Below are positions 7,549-16,520 of a stretch of 33,479 nucleotides of DNA, piece after piece. The notes beneath the pieces were generated by a model. It did no database searches. It was not told where the DNA came from and saw only the letters and a list, made by a program, of their open reading frames with translations. Source of the stretch: an uncultured Megasphaera sp. Lineage in GTDB: Bacteria; Bacillota; Negativicutes; Veillonellales; Megasphaeraceae. The stretch is taken from contig URLP01000003.1 of the NCBI GenBank assembly GCA_900548635.1, positions 1-33,479 of the forward strand. The letters run 5' to 3'. Position numbers and translations under genes: made by a program. Numbering within the stretch: the stretch's first letter is position 1; every line of letters starts with the position of its first letter.

Positions 7549-8391
7549 ATGGCCGAGAAAACAGGGTATTTATCTGAAAATCTGAAACTGTTCCACCTTT
7601 CGGACCAGCGCCAATGGGTCTGTCCCTATCATTACCATGACTTCGACAAAATCACCCTCTTTTTTCGGGGCCACGTTTCGTATGACGTCGAGGGGACGGC
7701 TTACGACCTGCAGCCTTTCGATATCGTCGTCATCCCGGCGGGGAAAATACACCGTCCCGTCATTTACGGCGACACCGTCTACGAACGCATCATCGCCTAT
7801 ATTTCACCGATGTACCTGAAAAGCTATGACGAACGCGGCTGTCAGGCCAGTCAGATTTTTTCCTCTCAGCACGCGCCCATCCTGCGTCAGCCGCAGGAAG
7901 CGGACAGTCTCTACAACGTCTCGTGCCGCCTGCGCCGGGCCTGGGCCGATACGGAGCCGGAAAGCCAATTCCTGCAAGAAACGCTGTTCACGGAATTCAT
8001 CATCCACCTGAGCCGTGCCCTGCGCAGGAACCGACTGACGTTTGTCAAAAAAGGCCGGCAGAACGAAAAAATCCAACATCTCCTCGCCTATATCGAAACC
8101 AATCTCAACGGCGACTTATCCATCCCCGCCCTGGCATCGGCTTTCTTCATGAGCCCGGACTACCTGATGCATCTTTTCAAGGCCGAGACGGGCATGACCG
8201 TCGCCGGCTACGTAACGACGAAAAGACTGCAAAAAGCCCGCCGCCTCATGCACGAGGGACGGGCTTTGACCGAAATCTGCTATGACTGCGGCTTTACCAA
8301 TTATTCGACCTTCTACCGAGCCTGGAAAAGCCGCTACCATACGTCGCCAAAAGAAGGGATCCGCGCCTTGTCGGACCCCTTCGAGGAATGA
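7549..8391 (+). CDS. AraC-family transcriptional regulator
   Basis: 280-residue regulator with an N-terminal cupin-like sensor domain (about residues 20-100, with YHYHDFDKITLFFRG and PFDIVVIPAGKIHRP typical of the AraC ligand pocket) and a C-terminal AraC DNA-binding domain (about 175-275) with two helix-turn-helix units. These are DLSIPALASAFFMSPDYLMH LF and the signature ALTEICYDCGFTNYSTFYRA. The site AGAGGGGG precedes the ATG. It faces the aconitase-family gene tail to tail with no base between the stop codons. Members usually sense small metabolites such as sugars. No likely target is adjacent in the same direction. Confidence 0.92.
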   Translation: MAEKTGYLSENLKLFHLSDQRQWVCPYHYHDFDKITLFFRGHVSYDVEGTAYDLQPFDIVVIPAGKIHRPVIYGDTVYERIIAYISPMYLKSYDERGCQASQIFSSQHAPILRQPQEADSLYNVSCRLRRAWADTEPESQFLQETLFTEFIIHLSRALRRNRLTFVKKGRQNEKIQHLLAYIETNLNGDLSIPALASAFFMSPDYLMHLFKAETGMTVAGYVTTKRLQKARRLMHEGRALTEICYDCGFTNYSTFYRAWKSRYHTSPKEGIRALSDPFEE

Positions 8392-10674
8392 TCAGCGATT
8401 CTTATTGTAATTGATCAGGCAGCCGGCTTTGACGATTTTCTTTTCATCGTCTGTCATCGGCGCGATATAGAGCGATAACTCGCGCAGGTCCTTGCCGACG
8501 ACGTAGGCTTTGATGTCCTGCATGTCGCCGTCGAGGGCTTTCTTGACATCCGGGATGTAAATATAGTCGCCGATTTCAAAATTCGGATCCGCTTTCATCT
8601 GGAAGGGCAGCATGCCCCAGTTGATGACGTTGGAACGATAGCGCTTGGTCGCATATTCCCGGCAGATATTGGCCAGGCCGCCGAGGACGCGCTGGCAGCT
8701 GGCTGCCTGTTCGCGGGCCGAGCCGTCGCCCGGTTTGATGCAGTAGATCATGCTGCCGATTTCCACGTCCTTCATGGAAACGTCGCCGAATTTAGCGCGC
8801 AGGGCTGCAAAGACGTCTTTCAGAGCCGGGTCGACACCGGCCGGGCAGTCGCCGGCCAGACGGGCCCGTTCGACTTTATCAACGGCTTTGGCCCGACCGA
8901 CATAGTCCGGGTCGCGGCGGGAGAGCGTGAATTCTGCCAGGCCCAGGGGATTGGAACGGTACGACGACGTTTCGCCCGACGGGATGAGTTCGTCTGTCGT
9001 CGTGACAGGGTCCATGATTTTCGAGCAGACTTTGAGCAGGACCGAATCAGCAAGGGGTTCCATTTCCGGCCAGTCCTTGATATTCGGGCCATAGACGAGA
9101 TCTGCCTTTTCATCGGCTTTGCCGAAGCCCTGGTAAACGCGCGTTGCATACGGCTGATCGTCATAATCGTAGGGCGTTTCTTTATAATCATCCATATAGC
9201 CTTCGGCTGAGGTCAGGATGCCGCTGTTGGCTGCCGTCGCGGCAATGGAACGGGCATCCATGAGAGCGACCGACGAGAACTGGCCATTGCCAGGCTTGGA
9301 ACCTTCGCGGTTCGGGAAGTTGCGCGTCGTATGGCGGATACTGAAGGCATTGTTCGCCGGCGTATCACCGGCACCGAAGCAGGGACCGCAGAAGGCCGTT
9401 TTAAAGATGGCACCCGCTTCCAGGAGGGAAGCCACGGCGCCTTTGCGTACCAAATCGAGGTAGACCGGCTGAGACGACGGATAGACGTCGAGGGTAAAGT
9501 TGCCGCTGCCGCAGGAAGCGCCTTTGAGGATGTGGGCGGCTGCCATGACGTTGCTGTAGTTGCCGCCGGCACAGCCTGCGATGACGCCCTGCTGGACCTG
9601 GAGCTTGCCGTTCTTGATTTTATCCGTCAGGGTATATTTCAAATCTTTATTGCTCATGCGGCCGTTGATGGCTTCTTCCGTTTCGTGGAGGATGTCTTCC
9701 AGATTGGCATTCAGTTCATCGATGGTAAAGGCATTGCTCGGATGCATCGGCATGGCGATCATCGGCTTGATCGTGCTCAGGTCGATGTAAATCATGCCGT
9801 CATAATAAGCGACGTCGGCCGGATTGAGTTCCTTATAGGCATCGCCGCGTCCGTGCTGCGTGAGGAAAGCCTTCGTATCGTCATCAGTCCGCCATACCGA
9901 GGAAAGACACGTCGTTTCCGTCGTCATGACGTCGACGCTGTTGCGGTAGTCCGTCGTCATGGAAGCGACGCCGGGGCCGACGAATTCCATGACTTTATTC
10001 TTGACGTAGCTGTTCTTGAAGACGGCGCCGACGATGGCAATAGCGATGTCATGGGGACCGACAGCAGGATTCGGCTTGCCCGTCAGATAGACGCCGACGA
10101 CGCCGGGATAAGCGATGTCGTAAGTATCACAGAGGAGCTGCTTGACCAGTTCGCCGCCGCCTTCGCCTACAGCCATGGTCCCTAAGGCGCCGTAGCGCGT
10201 ATGGCTGTCGGAACCGATGATCATTTTGCCGCAGCCCGCCATCTTTTCACGCATGTACTGGTGGATGACGGCGACATGGGGCGGTACGAAGATGCCGCCG
10301 TATTTCTTGGCTGCCGAGAGGCCGAAGACATGGTCGTCTTCATTGATCGTGCCGCCGACGGCACAGAGCGAATTATGACAGTTCGTCAAAACATAGGGCA
10401 GAGGGAATTTTTCCATACCCGATGCCTTGGCCGTCTGGATGATGCCGACAAAGGTGATGTCGTGCGAAGCCATGGCATCGAACTTGATTTTCAAGTGTTC
10501 CATCGACCCCGATGTATTGTGATTCTTCAAGATAGAATAGGCGATCGTCCCTTTCCGCCCTTCTTCTTTGGATACTTCTTTACCTGTGAGCTCTTTGAGT
10601 TTGGCCGCATCCTTTTCCGGCACGATGTCACTGCCGTGCACCAGATAAGCGCCGCCATCATATAACTTGATCAT
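8392..10674 (-). CDS. Aconitase-family hydratase (YbhJ-like)
   Basis: 760-residue [4Fe-4S] hydratase of the aconitase superfamily. All three cluster cysteines are visible: one in VIAGCAGGNYSN (about residue 366) and two in AFCGPCFGAG (about 430). IIGSDSHTRYGALGTMAVGEGG is the conserved substrate and cluster region. The C-terminal swivel domain follows after about residue 590. The overall pattern recalls the YbhJ-type branch rather than classical AcnA or AcnB; the placement is from memory. It is divergent from citrate synthase and isocitrate dehydrogenase and is the only aconitase-like gene here, so it most likely interconverts citrate and isocitrate. AAGGAGG precedes the ATG. No terminator follows: its stop abuts that of the convergent araC-type gene. 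Confidence 0.88.
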   Translation of the reverse strand: MIKLYDGGAYLVHGSDIVPEKDAAKLKELTGKEVSKEEGRKGTIAYSILKNHNTSGSMEHLKIKFDAMASHDITFVGIIQTAKASGMEKFPLPYVLTNCHNSLCAVGGTINEDDHVFGLSAAKKYGGIFVPPHVAVIHQYMREKMAGCGKMIIGSDSHTRYGALGTMAVGEGGGELVKQLLCDTYDIAYPGVVGVYLTGKPNPAVGPHDIAIAIVGAVFKNSYVKNKVMEFVGPGVASMTTDYRNSVDVMTTETTCLSSVWRTDDDTKAFLTQHGRGDAYKELNPADVAYYDGMIYIDLSTIKPMIAMPMHPSNAFTIDELNANLEDILHETEEAINGRMSNKDLKYTLTDKIKNGKLQVQQGVIAGCAGGNYSNVMAAAHILKGASCGSGNFTLDVYPSSQPVYLDLVRKGAVASLLEAGAIFKTAFCGPCFGAGDTPANNAFSIRHTTRNFPNREGSKPGNGQFSSVALMDARSIAATAANSGILTSAEGYMDDYKETPYDYDDQPYATRVYQGFGKADEKADLVYGPNIKDWPEMEPLADSVLLKVCSKIMDPVTTTDELIPSGETSSYRSNPLGLAEFTLSRRDPDYVGRAKAVDKVERARLAGDCPAGVDPALKDVFAALRAKFGDVSMKDVEIGSMIYCIKPGDGSAREQAASCQRVLGGLANICREYATKRYRSNVINWGMLPFQMKADPNFEIGDYIYIPDVKKALDGDMQDIKAYVVGKDLRELSLYIAPMTDDEKKIVKAGCLINYNKNR

Positions 10675-10991
10675 GCTAGCCCTCCTTTGTCACCGCCTGG
10701 GCGATGGCTTTCTCATTGTGAAAAACTGGTAATTAATTTTCACAATATAAAATTTTAAGCATTTCAATAAATATTATATCATAATTAAAACGGCCGTGGC
10801 TACCCTTAAAACGTTTTACAGTTTACGTGTTTTTCATTTTACTTTCTCCTTAATTATGCTATAATAACTTATACTTTGCAGGAATATGTTAAAAATTATT
10901 CCCAAAATAAAAATTATGAATATTCTTGAATAACCGATAGTTTATAAGTTATTCCTCCATATTCATACTTGCAGGAAAGAGAGGAATCATC
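10675..10991. promoter_or_regulatory. Divergent control region, aconitase / citrate synthase
   Basis: A 317-base AT-rich gap between divergent TCA-branch genes. On the plus strand TTTACT (10838-10843), a 16-base spacer and TATAAT (10860-10865), preceded by TG to give an extended -10, form a good promoter for citrate synthase with a leader of about 120 bases. In that leader GGAATATGTTAAAAATTATTCC (inverted, from about 10881) and a further TTATTCC at about 10948 suggest an operator. No promoter for the aconitase side could be fixed. No coding potential was seen. Confidence 0.55.
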
Positions 10992-12335
10992 TTGGACAAA
11001 AATATTTACTTAGCCCAATTTTACGGCAAGTCACAGAACTACACTCAGATTCCCCGCGAATGGTTCTCCAAGTACGGCGTCAAGCGCGGCCTGCGCAATG
11101 AAGACCATACCGGCGTCCTCGTCGGCCTGACCCGGATTGCCGATGTCGTCGGCTACCAGCGCGACGAAAACGGCCAGAAAGTCGACTGTGAAGGCGTCCT
11201 GTACTATCGCGGCATTGACATTCGCGATCTGGCCAAAGTCGAAAACTATCAAGGCTATCTTTACGAAGAAGCCAGTTTTCTCCTCCTCTTCGGCTATTTG
11301 CCAACAGAAGACGAACTGACGGCTTTCTGTAAGGTCCTCCAGAACGGCTATGACCTGCCGGACGATTTCCTGGAAATGAATCTCCTGCGCTTGCCCGGCA
11401 AGAATTTAATGAATAAACTGCAGCATGCCCTACTGACCCTTTACAACTACGATCCGGACCCGGACAACACCGACGTCTACCAGACCCTGCGCAAGGGTCT
11501 GAACATCATGAGCAAGCTGCCGTCTATCGCCGTCTATGCCTATATGTCGAAAATCCACTATTACAACCGCAAGAGTCTGGTCATCCATTATCCCCGCAAG
11601 GATTATTCGACAGCCGAAAACATCCTCTCCATGCTGCGTCCGGACAGCAAATTCACGCCCAAAGAAGCACAGCTCCTGGATCTGCTGCTCTTCCTCCACG
11701 CCGATCACGGCGGCGGCACGAACTCGACCTTTACGAACATCGTCGTCTCCTCGACGGATACGGATATCTATTCCAGCATGGCCAGCTCCGTCGGCGCCCT
11801 CAAGGGACCGCGCCACGGCGGCGCCAACATCCGCGTCTCTATGATGATGGAACAGATCATCGACGCCATCGGCATCGACGCGACGGATAAACAAATCGTC
11901 GACACGATTCACCAGATTCTCCATAAAAAATTCAAAGGCTGTCAGGACGGCCTGGTCTACGGTTTCGGCCACGCTGTCTACACGTTGTCGGACCCGCGCG
12001 CCGAAATCATGCGCCACTACTGCGGCATCCTGGCCAAGGAAAAGGGCATGACCGACATCTTCCACTTCTACAACCGCTTCGAAAAGCTGGCGATGAAGAC
12101 CCTGAAGGAAGAAAAGGGCGTCAATATGTGCAGCAACGTCGACTTCTACAGCGGCTTCGCCTATCACATGCTGGGCATCCCGCGCGACCTCTACACGCCG
12201 CTCTTCGTCATCAGCCGTATGGTCGGCTGGCTGGCCCACAACATTGAACACAAGCTCTACGACAACCGCATCGTCCGTCCGGCAGCAAAATATGTCGGCG
12301 ACCTCATGGATTATATTCCCAGAAAGGACAGATAA
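10992..12335 (+). CDS. gltA: Citrate synthase
   Basis: 447-residue citrate synthase, condensing acetyl-CoA and oxaloacetate. Catalytic elements are in place: HADHGGGTN (His near residue 238), GFGHAVYTLSDPR (His near 325) and NVDFYSG (Asp near 386), with SSVGALKGPRHGGAN between them. The start codon is TTG, supported by GAGAGGAA seven bases upstream and by the lack of any nearby ATG in frame. It heads an operon with isocitrate dehydrogenase (three-base gap) and a GpsA-like gene, and is divergent from the aconitase-family gene. The set would make 2-oxoglutarate for glutamate synthesis. A 2-methylcitrate synthase role is possible but the neighbours argue against it. Confidence 0.95.
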   Translation: MDKNIYLAQFYGKSQNYTQIPREWFSKYGVKRGLRNEDHTGVLVGLTRIADVVGYQRDENGQKVDCEGVLYYRGIDIRDLAKVENYQGYLYEEASFLLLFGYLPTEDELTAFCKVLQNGYDLPDDFLEMNLLRLPGKNLMNKLQHALLTLYNYDPDPDNTDVYQTLRKGLNIMSKLPSIAVYAYMSKIHYYNRKSLVIHYPRKDYSTAENILSMLRPDSKFTPKEAQLLDLLLFLHADHGGGTNSTFTNIVVSSTDTDIYSSMASSVGALKGPRHGGANIRVSMMMEQIIDAIGIDATDKQIVDTIHQILHKKFKGCQDGLVYGFGHAVYTLSDPRAEIMRHYCGILAKEKGMTDIFHFYNRFEKLAMKTLKEEKGVNMCSNVDFYSGFAYHMLGIPRDLYTPLFVISRMVGWLAHNIEHKLYDNRIVRPAAKYVGDLMDYIPRKDR

Positions 12336-12338
12336 ATC

Positions 12339-13334
12339 ATGAAGACAATCACCGTATTCAAAGGCGACGGCATCGGCCCGGAAATCACCGACGCCGTCCT
12401 GAAAATCCTCGACGCCGCCAAAGCGCCCCTTTCCTATGAATGCTTCAACGTCGGTGCCGCCGAATATGAAAAGCACGGCGCCCTCATCCCGGACGCCGCC
12501 TTCGCCTCTTTTGAAAAGACGCGCCTTCTTCTCAAATCACCGATTACCACGCCTGTCGGTAAGGGTTTCCGTTCCCTGAACGTCACGCTGCGCAAGAAAT
12601 ACGACCTCTATGCCAATATCCGTCCGGCCAAGTCGAATACAGCTGTCAAGACGCCTTTCCCGAACGTCGACATCGTCACCTTCCGTGAAAATACAGAAGG
12701 CCTCTACATCGGTGTCGAATACAAGATGAACGAAGATACAGTCCACGCCATCAAGCTCATCACCCGCAAAGCGAGTGAACGCATCATCCGCGCAGCCTTT
12801 GAATACGCCGTCTCTCACGGCCGCAAAAAAGTGACCTGTGTCCATAAAGCCAACATCCTCAAGATGAGCGACGGCCTCTTCCTCGATATCTTCAAGACCA
12901 TTGCCAAAGACTATCCTCAAATTGAAAGCGACGACAAAATCGTCGACAATACATGCATGCAGATGGTCATGCGGCCGGAACAGTTCGATGTCATCGTCAC
13001 GCCGAACCTCTACGGCGATATCCTTTCCGATTTGACGAGCGGCCTCATCGGCGGCCTCGGCCTTTTGCCGTCCATGAACATCGGCGACGACTATGCCATG
13101 TTCGAAGCCGTCCACGGCAGTGCGCCGGACATCGCCGGCAAGCATATCGCCAACCCGACGGCACTCCTCTGGTCGGCCTGCATGCTCCTGGAACATATCG
13201 GTGAAAATGCCGTCGCTGCCAAGATCCGCAAAGCTGTCGACGAAGTGCTCGCCGAAAAACAGCACCTCACGCCGGACCTCGGCGGCAGCGCTACGACCGA
13301 AGAATACAGCGACGCCGTCATCGCCCACTTATAG
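12339..13334 (+). CDS. NAD-dependent isocitrate dehydrogenase
   Basis: 331-residue member of the isocitrate/isopropylmalate dehydrogenase family, oxidatively decarboxylating isocitrate to 2-oxoglutarate. It opens with the family GDGIGPEI motif. FRSLNVTLRKKYDLYANIRP carries the substrate-binding Ser, Asn and Arg residues, and NLYGDILSDL supplies the metal-binding Asp residues. The cofactor loop reads HGSAPDIAGK: Asp-Ile here is the pattern of NAD-specific enzymes, where NADP-specific ones have Lys-Tyr. Citrate synthase directly upstream favours isocitrate over isopropylmalate as substrate. The ATG overlaps no neighbour, and the gap to citrate synthase is three bases, suggesting translational coupling. 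Confidence 0.92.
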   Translation: MKTITVFKGDGIGPEITDAVLKILDAAKAPLSYECFNVGAAEYEKHGALIPDAAFASFEKTRLLLKSPITTPVGKGFRSLNVTLRKKYDLYANIRPAKSNTAVKTPFPNVDIVTFRENTEGLYIGVEYKMNEDTVHAIKLITRKASERIIRAAFEYAVSHGRKKVTCVHKANILKMSDGLFLDIFKTIAKDYPQIESDDKIVDNTCMQMVMRPEQFDVIVTPNLYGDILSDLTSGLIGGLGLLPSMNIGDDYAMFEAVHGSAPDIAGKHIANPTALLWSACMLLEHIGENAVAAKIRKAVDEVLAEKQHLTPDLGGSATTEEYSDAVIAHL

Positions 13335-13346
13335 GGGGGATCCTTC

Positions 13347-14306
13347 ATGAAAATCACCGTGTTAGGCTGCGGCCGTTGGGGCAGCTTCCACGCCTGGTAT
13401 GCCGACCATATCGGCCACACCGTCACCCTCTGGGGCCGTCCCGGTTCCCGCCATCTTGAAGAACTGCAGGCGATGAGGAAGAATGAATACCTCAGCCTGC
13501 CCGCTTCCATTGCCCTGACATCCGATCTGACCAGGGCCCTCGCTGAAGCGGATATCTGCATCATCTCCATCAGCGCCCAGCAGCTCCGTTCTTTTACCGG
13601 GGACATCAAGCAAGCCGGCTTCCGTCCGGACCTGCCTTTCGTCCTGGCTATGAAGGGCCTTGAAGAAGGGAGCGGCAAGCGCCTGACGACGGTCATGGCC
13701 GAAGAGCTGGGCCCGACTGTGCGCACGGCCGTCTGGGTCGGCCCGGGCCACGTCCAGGACTTCATCAGCGGCATGCCGAACTGCATGGTCATCGCCTCTG
13801 CTGACGACGTCCTGACCCATGATCTGGTCGACATCTTCACGAGCCCCCTGATCCGCTTCTACTACGGGACAGACCTCTTGGGCATCGAAATCGGTGCGGC
13901 CGCCAAAAACGTCATGGGCATTGCCGCCGGCATGCTTGACGGTGCTCACCTGACCAGTCTCAAAGGGGCCCTCATGGCCCGCGGTGCCCACGAGCTTTCC
14001 GTCCTCGTCGCTGCCATGGGCGGCGACGCCATGACCGTCTATGGCCTGAGCCACCTCGGCGATTACGAGGCGACCCTCTTCTCGCTGCACAGCAACAACC
14101 GCCGCTTCGGCCAGGACTTCATCGAAGGCAAACCCTTCAAGAAACTCGCCGAAGGCGTGAGTACGACAGAAGCCCTCCTGGACCTCTCTAAAAAATACGG
14201 CGTCGAACTGCCCATCACCGCCGCCGTCCACGCTATCATCAAAGAAAAACAGGACCCCCACGAGGTCCTGAAAAACCTATTTCTGCGCTCGACGAAGAGC
14301 GAATAA
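13347..14306 (+). CDS. gpsA: Glycerol-3-phosphate dehydrogenase (GpsA-like)
   Basis: 319-residue NAD(P)-dependent dehydrogenase that would reduce dihydroxyacetone phosphate to sn-glycerol-3-phosphate for phospholipid synthesis. The N-terminal Rossmann motif is GCGRWG. The catalytic Lys lies in AAAKNVMGIAAG (about residue 190), and GLSHLGDYEATLFSLHSNNRRFG is the GpsA C-terminal signature, here diverged from the usual GLSGLGD. It follows isocitrate dehydrogenase after 12 bases and shares its transcript, an unusual partnership. A second gpsA elsewhere would make this a paralogue. The operon ends at a strong terminator. Confidence 0.88.
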   Translation: MKITVLGCGRWGSFHAWYADHIGHTVTLWGRPGSRHLEELQAMRKNEYLSLPASIALTSDLTRALAEADICIISISAQQLRSFTGDIKQAGFRPDLPFVLAMKGLEEGSGKRLTTVMAEELGPTVRTAVWVGPGHVQDFISGMPNCMVIASADDVLTHDLVDIFTSPLIRFYYGTDLLGIEIGAAAKNVMGIAAGMLDGAHLTSLKGALMARGAHELSVLVAAMGGDAMTVYGLSHLGDYEATLFSLHSNNRRFGQDFIEGKPFKKLAEGVSTTEALLDLSKKYGVELPITAAVHAIIKEKQDPHEVLKNLFLRSTKSE

Positions 14307-14342
14307 AAAAGAGCAGCTGCGATAATACAGCTGCTCTTTTTT
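14305..14342. terminator. Bidirectional terminator gpsA / acetolactate decarboxylase
   Basis: Perfect 15-base stem AAAAAAGAGCAGCTG / CAGCTGCTCTTTTTT with an eight-base loop, starting in the gpsA stop codon. It serves both convergent operons. Confidence 0.93.
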
Positions 14343-14347
14343 GTTTG

Positions 14348-14375
14348 TCCTTCATCGTGGGTCGTTCATCGAAGT
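14348..14375. repeat. Seven-base-period repeat beside terminator
   Basis: Units TCCTTCA, TCGTGGG, TCGTTCA, TCGAAGT follow the bidirectional terminator at once and match the units at 28601-28614 exactly for the middle two. The remaining bases to the next gene (14376-14394) show only weak CAAA-type remnants. Confidence 0.55.
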
Positions 14376-14394
14376 TTCACACAACATCAAACAT

Positions 14395-15126
14395 TCACTC
14401 CGTTCCCTGTTCGATCTGTTTAATCTCGTCCTCTGAGGCCGTGAGGTTGCCCCGTTCGAATTGTTTGTTGTGGGGCATATCCATGATGAAGCGGTCGGCT
14501 TTGTTGAAGATGACCGTGCCTTCTTCCATTTCCAGACCGAAGACGTGACCGCCTTTGCTGCGGTCGGCCGAGATGAAATGGGAATGCCAGCCCGACGTGT
14601 TGACGCCGTTGAGGTAATCCGGGATATAAATGCCGATCAGGCTGCCGTCGATATTTTCAAAAGTAAAGCGCCGTTCATCCGTTTCCAGGACCTTGGCAAA
14701 GGGTTTGTACGGTTCCTGCTGTTCCAGCTCTGTCCGGGCGGAAACGCGGCGGAAACGGCCGTCGAGGCGGACGATGTAGACATCATTGAAGCCCCGGGCC
14801 TTCACTTCCTGCGTCAGGACATCCTGCAAATCGTTAATCGTCGCCTGATGCCCCAGGTGCATCGGTTCCTTCGGCCGCAGAAAGGTCACCGTCGCAAATG
14901 GCGTCTTTTCTGCCGGATCCGCTTCCACTGCCGAGCCATCGCCTAAGACGCGGTAACAATAGCCGTCGATGACGATCAGTTCGCCGGCGACGCCGGCAAA
15001 GGTCCCCAGACCCGTATCGCCGTGTGCCAAGAGCTGCTTCATCGTCGAAGCCCCGTAGTAATTGCCGCCAGCCAGGGCCTGCAGCGTAGAAATCTGGTAA
15101 ATCGCCTGACGTTTATTCTTGTTCAT
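14395..15126 (-). CDS. budA: Alpha-acetolactate decarboxylase
   Basis: 243-residue enzyme that decarboxylates (S)-2-acetolactate to acetoin. The typical opening YQISTLQALAGGNYYG and GDTGLGTFAGVAGELIVIDG are present, and the zinc ligands lie in GWHSHFISADRSKGGHV (three His, about residues 180-195). The ATG is set at MNKNKRQ because AAGGAG lies six bases upstream; an upstream extension would lie inside the preceding gene. The start overlaps the end of the CNNM/CBS gene by 14 bases, so translation is likely coupled. No acetolactate synthase is nearby. It would divert acetolactate from branched-chain amino acid synthesis into neutral acetoin. Confidence 0.93.
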   Translation of the reverse strand: MNKNKRQAIYQISTLQALAGGNYYGASTMKQLLAHGDTGLGTFAGVAGELIVIDGYCYRVLGDGSAVEADPAEKTPFATVTFLRPKEPMHLGHQATINDLQDVLTQEVKARGFNDVYIVRLDGRFRRVSARTELEQQEPYKPFAKVLETDERRFTFENIDGSLIGIYIPDYLNGVNTSGWHSHFISADRSKGGHVFGLEMEEGTVIFNKADRFIMDMPHNKQFERGNLTASEDEIKQIEQGTE

Positions 15127-16498
15127 CTTTGTCTCCTTCATGGTCTTCCTTATCTTCCGGGATTTCCCGGCGGGTAACGAGGATCTTATCGACACGCAGA
15201 TTATCCATATCGACGACTTCGAAGGTGAAGTTTTCCCATTGATACGTATCCGTTTCCTGCGGGATGCGGCCGACACCATACGTAATCAGGCCGCCCAGGG
15301 TCTTATAGAGGTCCTCGTCTTCTTCGGGCAGGTCATCTTCAAGCTCGAAGAAATCTTTGAACTCTTCAATCGTCAGCAGCCCGTCCATGAGCCACTGATT
15401 CGGACCGCGCTTGATGATGCGGTTCGCTTCTTCTTTCTTTTCCGCTTCCCCGGCCGGCATGATGCCGACGAGTTCTTCCAGGATATCGTGCAGCGTCAGG
15501 ATACCGCTGAAATTGCCGTATTCATCGAGGACAGCCACTTCATGGACGCTGTGTTCCCGGAAGACGTGGACGACTTTCATGATGTCCATCGATTCGGGGA
15601 TGTAAATGGGCTTGTGGACACTTTCTTCTACGATAGCCGTAATGGCTGTATTTTTATCGGAACGAACGGCGGCATAATATTTCTGGAACACTTCACTGAC
15701 AGAAATCATACCGATAAAGTCATCCAGGGAACCGCGCCCAACGGGCAGCGTATTGTGATTAAAAGCCACCATTTCCTGCATCATCGTCTCTTCCGGATCT
15801 TCGACGTCGAGCCAGTCCACCTGGGTACGGTTGGTCATGATATCGCCGACGTCCATATCGGCCAGGCGGAAGACACGGTCGACCAATTCCGGTTCTTCTT
15901 TTTCAAACGCGCCCAGCTCGACGCCCTGTTCCAGGAGCAGCTTGATTTCATCTTCCGTTACCGGCAGGACTTCGGGCTTATTGACGCCCATGATTTTCGT
16001 CACTGCCGCCGTCGATACAGAAAGAATCCAGACTACGGGCGTACAGAGGAAGGAAAAATAGAGCATCGGCCGCGCCAGGAGACAGGCAATCTTTTCCGGC
16101 TTGTCGATGGCGATGCGTTTCGGCACGATTTCGCCGAAGATGATCGTCAAATAAGTGATGAAGGCGACGATGGCCGTCAGGGTAATGGAATAGGCATAAG
16201 GCTCAAGTCCCGGGACCATAGCCACGTATTTCGACAGCGGCCCGGCCATTGCCGTGCCGCCGTAGACACCGGTGAGCAGGCTGACCAGAGTGATGCCGAA
16301 CTGGACCATGGAAAACATTTTATTTGGATTTCCACGCAGCTTGAGGACGATGGCTGCCGACTTGCTGCCTTCATCGGCCAGGGTTTCCAGGCGCGACTGA
16401 TGGCAGCTGACGATAGCCATTTCCAAAAGCGAAAAGACACCGTTGCCCAAAATCAGCAAAATAATGACGAGAAATTGTTTTCCCAAGGAAAACTCCAC
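15113..16498 (-). CDS. CNNM/CorC-type transporter with CBS domains (hemolysin family)
   Basis: 461-residue membrane protein. The N-terminal DUF21/CNNM domain (residues 1-190) has about four hydrophobic segments and the family's ITYLTIIFGEIVPKRIAI. A CBS pair follows (about 210-340; DIMTNRTQVDWLDV and VHEVAVLDEYGNFSGILTLHD), then a C-terminal CorC/HlyC domain (about 370-450) and an acidic tail. Relatives export magnesium or cobalt; the old name is hemolysin C. The start is GTG with AAGGAG 12 bases upstream, a long spacing, so the start is less certain than the protein. It lies between the secreted protein gene and acetolactate decarboxylase, overlapping the latter. Confidence 0.92.
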   Translation of the reverse strand: MEFSLGKQFLVIILLILGNGVFSLLEMAIVSCHQSRLETLADEGSKSAAIVLKLRGNPNKMFSMVQFGITLVSLLTGVYGGTAMAGPLSKYVAMVPGLEPYAYSITLTAIVAFITYLTIIFGEIVPKRIAIDKPEKIACLLARPMLYFSFLCTPVVWILSVSTAAVTKIMGVNKPEVLPVTEDEIKLLLEQGVELGAFEKEEPELVDRVFRLADMDVGDIMTNRTQVDWLDVEDPEETMMQEMVAFNHNTLPVGRGSLDDFIGMISVSEVFQKYYAAVRSDKNTAITAIVEESVHKPIYIPESMDIMKVVHVFREHSVHEVAVLDEYGNFSGILTLHDILEELVGIMPAGEAEKKEEANRIIKRGPNQWLMDGLLTIEEFKDFFELEDDLPEEDEDLYKTLGGLITYGVGRIPQETDTYQWENFTFEVVDMDNLRVDKILVTRREIPEDKEDHEGDKDEQE

Positions 16499-16520
16499 AA
16501 TAGATGCACACTCCTTTTAC

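Noticed and set aside
10675..10991. Riboswitch or T-box before citrate synthase
   Set aside because: No specifier-like or conserved stem-loop arrangement was found; only AT-rich dyads.
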